A stretch of DNA of 64,000 nt from JACDAN01 sp963802375 (lineage in GTDB: Bacteria; Actinomycetota; Thermoleophilia; Gaiellales; Gaiellaceae): assembly GCA_963802375.1 (NCBI GenBank), contig CAWDIJ010000010.1, positions 434,001 to 498,000 of the forward strand. The letters are read 5' to 3'. Under the pieces are notes generated by a model, which did not search any database, was not told where the DNA came from, and saw only the letters and a list, made by a program, of their open reading frames with translations. Shown piece after piece: positions 7,013 through 16,685 of this stretch (position 1 is the stretch's first letter; each line of letters opens with the position of its first letter). A program made the translations under genes and the position numbers.

Positions 7013-8718
7013 TCCGTCCGCGGTGGCATCGGCAACTCGAGGCCGTGCTGCTCGGCTGCCTCGAGCGCCTCGGGGTAGCCGGCATCTGCATGCCGGAGGA
7101 CCCCGGTGCCCGGATCGGCGGTTAGCACTCGCTCCAGCCGTTCCGCCGCATCGTCGGTGCCGTCGGCGACCACGACCATGCCGGCGTGGATCGAGTTCCC
7201 GATGCCGACTCCGCCGCCGTGGTGCACGCTGACCCAAGTCGCTCCCGCTGCGGTGTTCAGCAGGGCGTTGAGGATCGGCCAGTCCGCGATCGCGTCGGAG
7301 CCGTCTCGCATCGCCTCCGTCTCGCGATAGGGCGATGCCACCGAGCCCGAGTCGAGGTGGTCGCGCCCGATCACGACCGGGGCCGAGACATCGCCCCGCC
7401 GGATCAGGTCGTTGATCGCGAGGCCGGCCTTCGCACGGTCGCCGAGCCCGAGCCAGCAGATGCGCGCGGGGAGCCCCTGGAACGCCACCCGCTCGGGCGC
7501 CAGCTCCAGCCAGCGCTGCAGGAGCACGTCCTCGGGAAACAGCTCGCGCAGTGCCGCGTCGATCACCTCGATGTCGCGGGGCTCGCCCGAGAGCGCAGCC
7601 CACCGGAAAGGACCGATGCCACGAGAGAACAGCGGCCGGATATACGCCGGGACGAAACCCGGATATGTGAACGCTTCCTCTATGCCTGCCTCAAGGGCCT
7701 CACCTCTGAGATTGTTGCCGTAATCGAAAACGTAGCTGCCGGCGCGGACGAACTCCAGGAGCCCGCGCACATGTGTTGCGATCGAGTCACGAGCTCGGCG
7801 CAGATATGCCTCAGGGTCGGCCGCCCGAAGCTCCGCCGCGGCCGCCACATCGAGCCCCTGCGGGACGTAGCCGGTGAGCGGATCGTGCGCGGCGGTCTGG
7901 TCAGTCACGAGATCGAACAGCTCTCCGCGCCGCGCCAGCTCGGGGACGACGTCCGCCGCGTTTCCCAGCACGCCGACCGAGAGCGCCCGCCTCTCTGCCG
8001 CCGCCCCCCGAACCCGAGAGAGCGCCTCGTCGACCGAATCGACCGCTTCGTCCAGGTATCTGGTCTCCAGGCGGCGCCGGATCCGCTCAGGGTCGACCTC
8101 GATGCAGAGCACCGCCGCTCCCGCCATCGTCCCGGCCAGGGGCTGCGCTCCGCCCATTCCGCCCAGCCCCGCGGTCAGGATCGTCCGGCCCGAGAGATCG
8201 GGCGACCCGAAGTGCGTCTCGCCCGCCGCGGCAAAGGTCTGGTAGGTGCCCTGGAGGATCCCCTGGGTGCCGATGTAGATCCAGCTCCCGGCGGTCATCT
8301 GGCCGAACATCGTCAGGCCGAGCGCCTCCAGGCGGCGGAACTCGTCCCAGGTCGCCCAGCGCGGCACGAGCAGCGAGTTCGCGATCAGCACCCTAGGAGC
8401 GCCCGAATGGGTCCGGAAGACGCCCACAGGCTTCCCGCTCTGGACGAGCAGCGTCTCGTCGTCCGCCAACCGCAGCAGGCAGCGCACGAGAGCCCGTAGC
8501 GCGTCCGGGTTGCGAGCCGCCTTCCCGGAGCCACCGTAGACCACGAGCTCCTCCGGCCGCTCGGCGACCTCGGCATCAAGGTTGTTCAGCAGCATCCGAA
8601 GCGGCGCCTCGGTCGACCACGACCGCGCGTTCAGCGTGGAGCCGCGAGGCGCACGGATCCGCCCCGGCTCACCGACGAGCGACTCGACCGTCGCCTCGAT
8701 CGACTCGACCGCGGTCAT
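7009..8718 (-). CDS. hutU: Urocanate hydratase (urocanase)
   Basis: A 569-aa protein close to the family's usual length of about 555. Urocanase converts urocanate to imidazolonepropionate with a tightly bound NAD+. Diagnostic stretches: PRGSTLNARSW, MTAGSWIYIGTQGILQGTYQ, LTAGLGGMGGAQPLA (nucleotide-binding glycine loop), DQTAAHDPLTGYVP, FDYGNNLR and VSVHHGGGVGIGNS. ATG at 8718 overlaps the stop of the small membrane gene by 4 nt. Confidence 0.96.
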   Translation of the reverse strand: MTAVESIEATVESLVGEPGRIRAPRGSTLNARSWSTEAPLRMLLNNLDAEVAERPEELVVYGGSGKAARNPDALRALVRCLLRLADDETLLVQSGKPVGVFRTHSGAPRVLIANSLLVPRWATWDEFRRLEALGLTMFGQMTAGSWIYIGTQGILQGTYQTFAAAGETHFGSPDLSGRTILTAGLGGMGGAQPLAGTMAGAAVLCIEVDPERIRRRLETRYLDEAVDSVDEALSRVRGAAAERRALSVGVLGNAADVVPELARRGELFDLVTDQTAAHDPLTGYVPQGLDVAAAAELRAADPEAYLRRARDSIATHVRGLLEFVRAGSYVFDYGNNLRGEALEAGIEEAFTYPGFVPAYIRPLFSRGIGPFRWAALSGEPRDIEVIDAALRELFPEDVLLQRWLELAPERVAFQGLPARICWLGLGDRAKAGLAINDLIRRGDVSAPVVIGRDHLDSGSVASPYRETEAMRDGSDAIADWPILNALLNTAAGATWVSVHHGGGVGIGNSIHAGMVVVADGTDDAAERLERVLTADPGTGVLRHADAGYPEALEAAEQHGLELPMPPRTE

Positions 8719-8960
8719 CGCTTGGCGCGCTCCCGGCGCGCCTCCCGCTTCTGGTCGGTGTACATCCGCCACCAGGTCCACCCAGTGGCGAGCACGAATG
8801 CCGCGCCCGCGCCGATCGCCGCCCGGGACGCGTCCTGCCCCGTCAGCAGCAGGAACCCGAACCCGACGACGGCGAGCCCGCCGTAGAACAGCAGCGCGGC
8901 GCGAAACGGCCGCTCTGTCCCCTTCGGCTTCGCCGGCCGGCCGTTCTGGCCCTCGATCAC
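8715..8960 (-). CDS. Small two-helix membrane protein inside the hut operon
   Basis: An 81-aa protein, GTG start, with two hydrophobic helices (residues about 19-40 and 46-64) and a basic C-terminal tail. It overlaps hutH by 4 nt upstream and hutU by 4 nt downstream, so it is translated as part of the Hut unit. No family recognised and it does not resemble known histidine or urocanate transporters, which are far larger. Its position suggests a conserved accessory role, but this is inference. Confidence 0.65.
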   Translation of the reverse strand: MIEGQNGRPAKPKGTERPFRAALLFYGGLAVVGFGFLLLTGQDASRAAIGAGAAFVLATGWTWWRMYTDQKREARRERAKR

Positions 8961-10492
8961 CGGAGCGCCCCGACCTCGGCCTCGACGGCCGCCTCGAGCG
9001 ACCCGTCCCGGATCGCGGAGGCCATGGCCTCGATATCCCCGCTCAGCGGTCTGTCCTCCACGACGCGAGGCGACAAAGACCGAACGAAACGGCGTGCCGC
9101 CTCGCTTCCGCGCCCGGGCGAGAGCGGCGCAAGGAACTCCACGGCCTGCGCACCGGCCAGCAGTTCGATCGCCACGGCGCGCTCGGCATTTCCGAGCACC
9201 TGCCACGCCTTCAGGCCGGACGCGTTTCCCATCGAGACATGATCCTCCTGGCCGGCGCTCGTCGGGATCGAGTCGACACTGGCCGGGTGGGCCAGGGACT
9301 TGTTCTCACTCACGAGCGACGCTGCCACGTACTGCGGGATCATGAACCCCGAGTTGAGCCCGCCGTCGGCGGCAAGGAACGCCGGGAGCCCGTCGGAGAG
9401 GTTCGGGTTCACCAGGCGCTCGGTCCTCCGCTCGGAGATGTTCGCCAACTCGCAGACGGCCATCGTCATCGCGTCGAGGGCGAACGCGACCGGCTGGCCG
9501 TGGAAGTTGCCGGCCGACACGATCTCGCCCTCGTCCACAAGGACGAGCGGATTGTCGGTGCCGGCGTTCAGCTCCACCGTCACCGTCTCCTCGACGTAGC
9601 GAAGCAGGTCGCGACTCGCCCCGTGCACCTGCGGCGCGCACCGTAGTGAGTACGCGTCCTGCACCCGGTCGCACCAGCGGTGGGACTCCATGATCGCCGA
9701 GCCGTCGAGGATCTGGAGGACGTTCTCGGCCGCCGCGGCCTGGCCTCGCAAGGGTCGCACCGCGTGGACGGCTGGCGAGAACGCCTTTCGCGATCCCTCG
9801 AGCGCCTCGACCGAGAGCGCGCAGGCGATGTCGGCCGCCACGGCGAGGCGCCGGGCGCGAACGACTCCTAGCGCCCCGAAAGCCGTCATGAACTGCGTCC
9901 CGTTGATGAGCGAGAGCCCTTCCTTGGCCTGCAGCTGCAGCGGCTCGAGCCCGGCGCGCAGGAGCGCCTCGCTCCCCGGCAGGAGCTCTCCGTCGAACCG
10001 GGCCTCCCCCTCGCCGATCAGCGGCAGCGCCAGATGCGCCAGAGGCGCAAGGTCGCCGCTCGCACCCACGGAACCCCGGCTCGGCACGCGCGGCAGCACA
10101 CCCCGCCGCAGGCACTCGAGGAGGAGCTCTGCGACCTCGACGCGAGTCCCCGAGACACCTGTCGCGAGCGTGTTCGCCCGCAACAGCAGCGCCGCCCGCA
10201 CGATCTCGTCCGGATAGGGATCGCCCACTCCGCAGGCGTGGCTCCGCAGAACGCGCACCTGCAGCTCCTCCACGAGCTCGGCTGGAATCGTCTGCGTGAC
10301 CAGACGCCCGAAGCCGGTGTTGACGCCGTACGTCCGCTCCGGAGACGCAGCGGCGCGCTCGACGACGTCGCGGGCCACGCGCATTCGCTCACGTGCGGAG
10401 TCCGAAAGCTCTGCCGGCGCTCCCTCGACCGCGACGGCCCAGACATGGTCGGCCTCGAGGTCGTCGCCGGTCAGGACCTGGGTCTCGACCAC
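8957..10492 (-). CDS. hutH: Histidine ammonia-lyase
   Basis: A 511-aa protein of the aromatic amino acid ammonia-lyase family. The Ala-Ser-Gly triad that cyclises to the MIO prosthetic group is seen in GSVGASGDLAPLAHL. Other typical stretches are YGVNTGFGRL, LSLINGTQFMTA, QDAYSLRCAPQVHGA and SAGNFHGQPVAFALD. It deaminates histidine to urocanate, step one of the pathway encoded here. GTG at 10492 begins 9 nt after the formimidoyltransferase stop. Confidence 0.96.
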   Translation of the reverse strand: MVETQVLTGDDLEADHVWAVAVEGAPAELSDSARERMRVARDVVERAAASPERTYGVNTGFGRLVTQTIPAELVEELQVRVLRSHACGVGDPYPDEIVRAALLLRANTLATGVSGTRVEVAELLLECLRRGVLPRVPSRGSVGASGDLAPLAHLALPLIGEGEARFDGELLPGSEALLRAGLEPLQLQAKEGLSLINGTQFMTAFGALGVVRARRLAVAADIACALSVEALEGSRKAFSPAVHAVRPLRGQAAAAENVLQILDGSAIMESHRWCDRVQDAYSLRCAPQVHGASRDLLRYVEETVTVELNAGTDNPLVLVDEGEIVSAGNFHGQPVAFALDAMTMAVCELANISERRTERLVNPNLSDGLPAFLAADGGLNSGFMIPQYVAASLVSENKSLAHPASVDSIPTSAGQEDHVSMGNASGLKAWQVLGNAERAVAIELLAGAQAVEFLAPLSPGRGSEAARRFVRSLSPRVVEDRPLSGDIEAMASAIRDGSLEAAVEAEVGALR

Positions 10493-10501
10493 GCCGCCAC
10501 T

Positions 10502-11377
10502 CTATTCCTCCAACAGCCGGGTCTCGATCAGCCTCGAGCTGTCGAAACCGTCGATCCGCAGCGCCGTGCCGGCCGCCGCCGCAGCAGCGCCGGCCGGCAT
10601 GAGCCCGACCAACTCCGACCTCTCGACGCCGACCCCGAGCCCGGCCGCCTCAGACTCGATTCGGGCGAGGATCTCGTGGAGCGCGGAGGCCTCCCAGTCC
10701 TCGACGTTCATGCTCACCTGCACTCGACCGGAGCCGGGAAGCTCGAGGCCCAGAGCGCGCACACCAGGGAAGCCGCCGTCGCGCTCCCGGATCGCAGAGG
10801 CAATCGTGCGCGCATCGTCGAGCGTGGCGCCGCGAAGCTCGGCGTTGAACGCGATCAACGGCCGGCGCGCGCCGACGATGACCCCGCCCGCCGTCGGATG
10901 GAGCTCCGGCGGCCCGAAGTCGGGACGGAGCTCGCCGCCAAGCCGGCTCGCAAGCTCCTCAGTGCCCCCGCGCCGGAAGAACGCAGGCCCACGGCCGCCC
11001 GCCAGCTCGCCGTAGAGGAAGACTGGCAGCCCCAGCTCGCCGACGCGCTCCGCCAACCGCAACGCAGCGGCCTTCGCCCGCTCCATGTCCGACGGCCGCA
11101 GTGCTACGACCGGGACGACGTCGGCGGCGCCGATCCTCGGATGCGCGCCTTCGTGGCGGCCGAGGTCGATCCGGTCCCGCGCGACGGCGACCGCGTCGAC
11201 CAGCGCGTCGACGAGCAGGTCGTCCTCGCCGACGACCGTGAACACGGACCGGTGGTGATCCGGGTCCGAGTGCACGTCCAGTAACCGAACCCGCCGGGAC
11301 AGCGCCGCGCCGATCGTCTCGATCGTGGCCGCGTCGCGCCCCTCGGAGAAGTTCGGCACCGACTCGAGCGGCAGCAC
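10502..11377 (-). CDS. ftcD: Glutamate formimidoyltransferase (FTCD N-terminal-type enzyme)
   Basis: A 291-aa stand-alone formimidoyltransferase. The start PLESVPNFSEGRD, the stretch LDVHSDPDHHRSVFTVVG with the catalytic His, and GRHEGAHPRIGAADVVPVVAL are diagnostic. It moves the formimino group of formiminoglutamate to tetrahydrofolate, so this organism degrades histidine through the folate-linked branch. The cyclodeaminase domain of bifunctional FTCD is absent and no separate fchA is in the window. First gene of the hut operon; GTG start with TAGAGT 6 nt upstream. Confidence 0.9.
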   Translation of the reverse strand: MLPLESVPNFSEGRDAATIETIGAALSRRVRLLDVHSDPDHHRSVFTVVGEDDLLVDALVDAVAVARDRIDLGRHEGAHPRIGAADVVPVVALRPSDMERAKAAALRLAERVGELGLPVFLYGELAGGRGPAFFRRGGTEELASRLGGELRPDFGPPELHPTAGGVIVGARRPLIAFNAELRGATLDDARTIASAIRERDGGFPGVRALGLELPGSGRVQVSMNVEDWEASALHEILARIESEAAGLGVGVERSELVGLMPAGAAAAAAGTALRIDGFDSSRLIETRLLEE

Positions 11378-11383
11378 AGCCCC

Positions 11384-11389
11384 ACTCTA
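11384..11389 (-). promoter_or_regulatory. -10 box of the hut operon (leaderless)
   Basis: TAGAGT on the minus strand ends 6 nt before the ftcD GTG start, giving a leaderless mRNA for ftcD-hutH-small gene-hutU-hutI. Confidence 0.5.
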
Positions 11390-11435
11390 GGAGGACCCCG
11401 TGAAACTCCCTAGCGAAGCTGGATGGAGCGTACGG

Positions 11436-11519
11436 CTACCTGGAGAAGCGGCCGCGGCCGAAGAAGCCGAGGAGGGCCAGTACCAGGATGATGATGAGGA
11501 TCCAGAGCCAGATCGACAT
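11436..11519 (-). CDS. 27-aa hydrophobic mini-protein
   Basis: ATG at 11519 opens 27 codons. Residues 3-20 form one membrane helix of almost only Ile, Leu and Trp, followed by a short Gly-Arg tail (GFFGRGRFSR). A GAAAGGGA Shine-Dalgarno-like stretch lies just upstream. Similar single-helix hydrophobic mini-proteins are common in high-GC bacteria. Its own upstream region up to the divergent methyltransferase is about 70 nt. Function unknown. Confidence 0.55.
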   Translation of the reverse strand: MSIWLWILIIILVLALLGFFGRGRFSR

Positions 11520-11591
11520 AAATCCCTTTCGTAGAGTGAGGTACCTGTTCTCTTCCCCAGCCACCGAGTCCTTTGATCGTGAGCGACGCCC

Positions 11592-12179
11592 GTGAAGGCC
11601 TACTACGAGGCGCGGGCGCGCGAGTACGACGAGTGGTGGCTTGGCCAGGGCCTGTACGCGGACAACCGACCCGACGACTGGGACGACGAGCGAACACTCC
11701 TCGAAGGCTGGGTCGACGGGCTGCCGCCGGCCAGGACTCTCGACGTGGCCTGCGGGACCGGCTTCATGACTCGCCACTTGCACGGCGAAGTCGTCGGGCT
11801 CGATCAGAGTGCCCGGATGCTCGAGGTCGCCCGCGAACAAGCGCCCAGTGCCGAGTTCGTACAAGGCGACGCACTCGACCTTCCGTTCCCCGACGACTCG
11901 TTCGATCGTGTCTTCACGAGTTACTTCTATTGCCATCTCGAGGAGAGCGACCGCGCCCGGTTCGTCGCCGAGGCGCGTCGCGTGGCCCGCGAGCTCGTCG
12001 TCGTCGGAACCGTGTTCTCCGAGGGAGAGCAGCCTGAGCGCTGGGACGAGCGCGTCCTGAAGGACGGTTCGCGCTGGCAAGTCTTCAAGCGGGTGTTCGT
12101 CCCGGAAGAGCTCGCGAAGGAGCTCGGCGGCCGCGTGCTCCGCCGGAGCCGGCTGTTCGTGATGGTTGCCTCGCCTTGA
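11592..12179 (+). CDS. Class I SAM-dependent methyltransferase
   Basis: A 195-aa Rossmann-type methyltransferase. Motif I is LDVACGTGFMTRHL (about residues 49-62), followed by the acidic motif GLDQSARML and QGDALDLPFPDDSFD before the post-motif III TSYFYCHL. Substrate unknown; small-molecule methylation is most likely. GTG start. Its TGA overlaps the TTG start of the uracil-DNA glycosylase gene, so the two are translationally coupled. Confidence 0.8.
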   Translation: MKAYYEARAREYDEWWLGQGLYADNRPDDWDDERTLLEGWVDGLPPARTLDVACGTGFMTRHLHGEVVGLDQSARMLEVAREQAPSAEFVQGDALDLPFPDDSFDRVFTSYFYCHLEESDRARFVAEARRVARELVVVGTVFSEGEQPERWDERVLKDGSRWQVFKRVFVPEELAKELGGRVLRRSRLFVMVASP

Positions 12180-12752
12180 CCCGGCGCCGGTCGTCGTACC
12201 GGTCGATCGCCTCCCTCCAGCGCGACAACCGCGTCTGCCGAGCCTGTAGCGACGAGGGCTTCCCGCTCCTCTCGCTGCCCGTCGTCCAGCCGTACACGGG
12301 CCAGCGCGCATACATCCACGGACAGGCGCCCGGCGTCGTCGAGGGCGAGCAGCGCCTCCCCTGGCGCGGGCGGGCCGGCCGGACGCTCCGCCGGTGGCTC
12401 GAGCTCGAGGAGGAGGAGTTCTACGCGACCTTCTACTGCGCCTCGGTCACGCGCTGCTACCCCGGTCGCGCCCCGTCAGGGAGCGGCGACCGGACGCCGA
12501 TGCCGCGCGAGCAGGAGCTCTGCTCGCTCTGGCGCGAGTGGGAGCTTCGGCTGATCCGCCCCGAGCTGATCCTGACGGTCGGCGGCCTATCGGCCCGCCG
12601 ACTACTCGGAATCAAGAACCTCGGGGAGTCGATCGGCCGCCGCCACCAGCTCAACGGGGCAGCGGCGATTCCGCTGCCCCACCCGTCAGGAACGAGCCGC
12701 TGGCTGAACGACCCGGCGAACCGTCAGCGCCTGGCCGTGGCGCTCGACGTCG

Positions 12753-14024
<1,272 letters not shown>

Positions 14025-14035
14025 CGCCGCTCCCC

Positions 14036-15562
14036 TCAGTCGATGTACTCGTACGCCGGCAGCGTCAGGAACTCGACGAAGTCGTCGCCCAGCGCCACCC
14101 GTTCGAAGATCTCCCGCGCCTCGTCGAACCGGCCGCCCTCGAAGCCGAGCTCGTCGATCACGGCGCGCACCTGCTCCGCCGTGAACTCGCCGGCGTGGAC
14201 CCACTGCCAGACCTGCGACCGCGAGATCTCCGCCGTCGCTGCGTCCTCCATCAGGTTGTCGATCGCCGCCGCGCCGACTCCTCGAAGCCAGGACTCGATG
14301 TAGCGGATCCCGACGCTGACGTTCTGGCGCAGCCCCTCCTCCGTGACGGCGCCGCCCTCGACGCGCAGGTCGAGCAGGTCGTCGGCCGAGACCGAGACGT
14401 CGTGGCGCTGCCGCTCGACCTGATTCGGCCGCTCGCCCAGGACGCCGTCGAAGACTTCCACCGCGACCGGCACGAGGTCGGGATGCGCAACCCAGGTGCC
14501 GTCGAACCCGTCGCCTGCCTCCCGCACCTTGTCCTCGCGCACTTTGGCCAGCGCGCGTTCGTTCACCTCGGGATCGCGCCGGCTCGGGATGAACGCGGCC
14601 ATCCCGCCCATCGCGTGCGCGCCGCGCCGGTGCGTCGTCTGCACGAGCAGCTCGGTGTAGGCGCGCATGAACGGCGTCGTCATCGTCAGCTCGCCGCGAT
14701 CGGGAAGGACGACGCCGAGCGAGCGCAGCCGCTTGATCAGGCTGAACAGGTAGTCCCAGCGCCCCGCGTTCAGGCCGACGATGTGCTCGCGGAGCTCGTA
14801 GAGGATCTCGTCCATCTCGAACGCGGCGAGCACCGTCTCGATCAGGACCGTGGCCTTGATGGTGCCTCGCCGGAGCCCGAGCTCGTCCTCGGTGAAGTCG
14901 AAGACCTGGTTCCAGAGCCGCGCCTCGAGGTGGCCCTCCAGCTTCGGGATGTAGAACCACGGCTTCGCGCGGTTGTGGAAGACGTAGAGGCCGAAGTCGA
15001 AGAGCGAGCCGGAGATCGGCTCGCCGTCGACGAGCACGTGGCGCTCGAGCAGGTGCCAGCCGCGCGGCCGGACAAGCAGAACGGCGGGGTCGTCCCCGAG
15101 CTCGTACGTCTTCTCGCCGGTGTCCAGCGAGATCGTGCCGGCGCTTGCGTCGCGCAGGTTGACCTGGCCGTCGACGTTGTTCTGCCAGGTCGGCGAGTTG
15201 GCGTCCTCGAAGTCGGCCATGAAGACGCGCGCGCCGGAGTTCAGCGCGTTGATGACCATCTTCCGGTCCACCGGCCCGGTGATCTCGACGCGGCGGTCCT
15301 GCAGCTCCGGCGGCGCCGGCGCCACACGCCACTCGCTCTCGCGCACCTCGCGGGTCTCCTCGAGGAAGTCCAGGCGTTCGCCGGCGTCGAGGCGCTGCTG
15401 GCGCTCCTGCCGCGCAACGAGCAGCCGCTCGCGCTCGGTGTTGAAACGCCGATGCAGCGCTGCGACGAACGCCAGTGCCTCCGGCGTCAGGATCTCCGAG
15501 ACCCGGCCCTCGACCGGGCCGAGGACGTCGACGCCGCTACTCGTTCCCGTGATCGCGCTCAC
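14036..15562 (-). CDS. aceB: Malate synthase A
   Basis: A 508-aa enzyme that condenses glyoxylate with acetyl-CoA to malate. Typical stretches: VFMADFEDANSPTWQN, RPRGWHLLERHVLVDG, KLEGHLEARLWNQVF, LIETVLAAFEMDEIL and MGGMAAFIPSRRDPEVN. GTG start at 15562 lies inside an upstream 43-codon ORF (26-nt overlap), so its translation may be coupled to that ORF. Located in the aceB-aceA unit divergent from a LysR gene. Confidence 0.95.
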   Translation of the reverse strand: MSAITGTSSGVDVLGPVEGRVSEILTPEALAFVAALHRRFNTERERLLVARQERQQRLDAGERLDFLEETREVRESEWRVAPAPPELQDRRVEITGPVDRKMVINALNSGARVFMADFEDANSPTWQNNVDGQVNLRDASAGTISLDTGEKTYELGDDPAVLLVRPRGWHLLERHVLVDGEPISGSLFDFGLYVFHNRAKPWFYIPKLEGHLEARLWNQVFDFTEDELGLRRGTIKATVLIETVLAAFEMDEILYELREHIVGLNAGRWDYLFSLIKRLRSLGVVLPDRGELTMTTPFMRAYTELLVQTTHRRGAHAMGGMAAFIPSRRDPEVNERALAKVREDKVREAGDGFDGTWVAHPDLVPVAVEVFDGVLGERPNQVERQRHDVSVSADDLLDLRVEGGAVTEEGLRQNVSVGIRYIESWLRGVGAAAIDNLMEDAATAEISRSQVWQWVHAGEFTAEQVRAVIDELGFEGGRFDEAREIFERVALGDDFVEFLTLPAYEYID

Positions 15563-15668
15563 AGGGCTCCGGGCACGTGCACGGCGCGTGCTCCGACTTG
15601 AGATAGAGCGCCTTCTTCGGCGCCTGCTCGGTCGTCTTTTGCCGCATGAACCGCTTGAAAAGGGTCAC
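15537..15668 (-). CDS. 43-aa Cys-containing ORF overlapping the aceB start
   Basis: GTG at 15668 has a strong GGGAGG ribosome site 5 nt upstream. The product has a basic N-terminal half and a C-terminal cluster APCTCPEPCERDHGNE with three Cys and a His, resembling a small metal-binding knuckle. The last 26 nt overlap aceB in another frame. It could be a real small protein or a leader ORF that couples or regulates aceB translation. No known family recognised. Confidence 0.5.
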   Translation of the reverse strand: MTLFKRFMRQKTTEQAPKKALYLKSEHAPCTCPEPCERDHGNE

Positions 15669-15707
15669 CGCTGCCTCCCTTCATCGACTGGAGGCGCCCC
15701 ACCCTAG

Positions 15708-15756
15708 GAAACTTTCGTTATAAACTCAAAGCGATAGTTTCGATCTGATCTATAGA
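15708..15756. promoter_or_regulatory. aceB/lysR divergent control region
   Basis: AT-rich island in otherwise GC-rich DNA. Minus-strand TATAAC (15722-15717) is a good -10 for the 43-aa ORF/aceB mRNA; plus-strand TATAGA (15751-15756) sits 8 nt before the lysR ATG. GAAACT at 15708-15713 and AGTTTC at 15736-15741 form an inverted repeat across the aceB -10, and ATAG-N12-CTAT follows it. This fits a LysR-type operator, by inference. Confidence 0.5.
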
Positions 15757-15764
15757 AGAACTCT

Positions 15765-16685
15765 ATGAGACTGGAGCAGCTCCAAGCGTTCGTCGAGGTG
15801 GCTCAGCGCCGCAGCGTGACCCAGGCAGCCGAGGCGCTCTTCGTCACCCAGCCGACCCTGACCGCCCGCCTCAAGGGCCTGGAGCAGGAACTGGGCTCAC
15901 GACTCTTCATCCGCTCCGGTCGCGGCATGCGCCTCTCGGACGCCGGCCGCGCGTTTCTCCCGTACGCGGAGCGCTCGCTCGGCGCCGCCGCCGCGGGCCG
16001 GCGCCTCCTCACCGAGCTGGCGCGCGGTCAGAGCGGCCAGCTCGCGCTCGGCGCCGCCCCGGCCGTCAGCACCTACGTCCTGCCGCGCATCCTCACCCGG
16101 TTCCGGGGGACGCACCCGAAGGTGCAGCTGGCAGTCAGGACGGGCCACTCCGAGGAGATCCTCGACCTCGTCCTCCAGGAACAGGTCCAGGTCGGGCTCG
16201 GGCGGACCCTGCGCCATCCGCAGATCGAGGCGACGCCGCTCTACGAGGACGAGCTGGTGCTCGTGGTCGATCCCGAGCACACCTTCGCCGGCGAGGAGGC
16301 GATCGGCACGGAGCGCATGACCGACGTCCAGCTGATCCTCTTCGACCGCACCTCGAGCTACCACCGGCTGACGAACGAGTTCTTCCGCGGGGCGGGCGCG
16401 ATTCCCCGCGGCGTGATGGAGCTCGACAACATCGACGCGGCGAAGAAGATGGTCGAGCAGGGCCTCGGCGTCGCGCTTCTCCCCCACACCGCCGTCGCGG
16501 GCGAGCTCGAGGCCGGGACGCTAAGGGCCGTCAAGCTCGCCGACGCGCCCGAGCTGAAGCGCGAGATCGTGATCTTCCGCCGCCACGACGCCGGGCCGGC
16601 GTCCGGGGCGCTCGAGTCGTTTCTGAACTGCCTGTCGGATCTCCGGCCGGAGCTCCGCTCGACGGCTCAGCGCTCGACGGCGTAG
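15765..16685 (+). CDS. LysR-family transcriptional regulator
   Basis: A 306-aa LTTR. The N-terminal winged helix-turn-helix (residues 1-60) includes LEQLQAFVEVAQRRSVTQAA and LFVTQPTLTARLKGLEQELG; a periplasmic-binding-like effector domain follows from about residue 90. Divergence from aceB-aceA suggests it controls the glyoxylate shunt, possibly sensing a C2 metabolite (inference). ATG at 15765. The 3' end overlaps the convergent cyclase gene by 19 nt. Confidence 0.9.
   Translation: MRLEQLQAFVEVAQRRSVTQAAEALFVTQPTLTARLKGLEQELGSRLFIRSGRGMRLSDAGRAFLPYAERSLGAAAAGRRLLTELARGQSGQLALGAAPAVSTYVLPRILTRFRGTHPKVQLAVRTGHSEEILDLVLQEQVQVGLGRTLRHPQIEATPLYEDELVLVVDPEHTFAGEEAIGTERMTDVQLILFDRTSSYHRLTNEFFRGAGAIPRGVMELDNIDAAKKMVEQGLGVALLPHTAVAGELEAGTLRAVKLADAPELKREIVIFRRHDAGPASGALESFLNCLSDLRPELRSTAQRSTA

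Noticed and set aside
14195..15601. 468-aa plus-strand ORF antisense to aceB
   Set aside because: Composition (Arg, Asp, Val-rich, no domains) is that of the antisense frame of a GC-rich gene; aceB is unmistakable.
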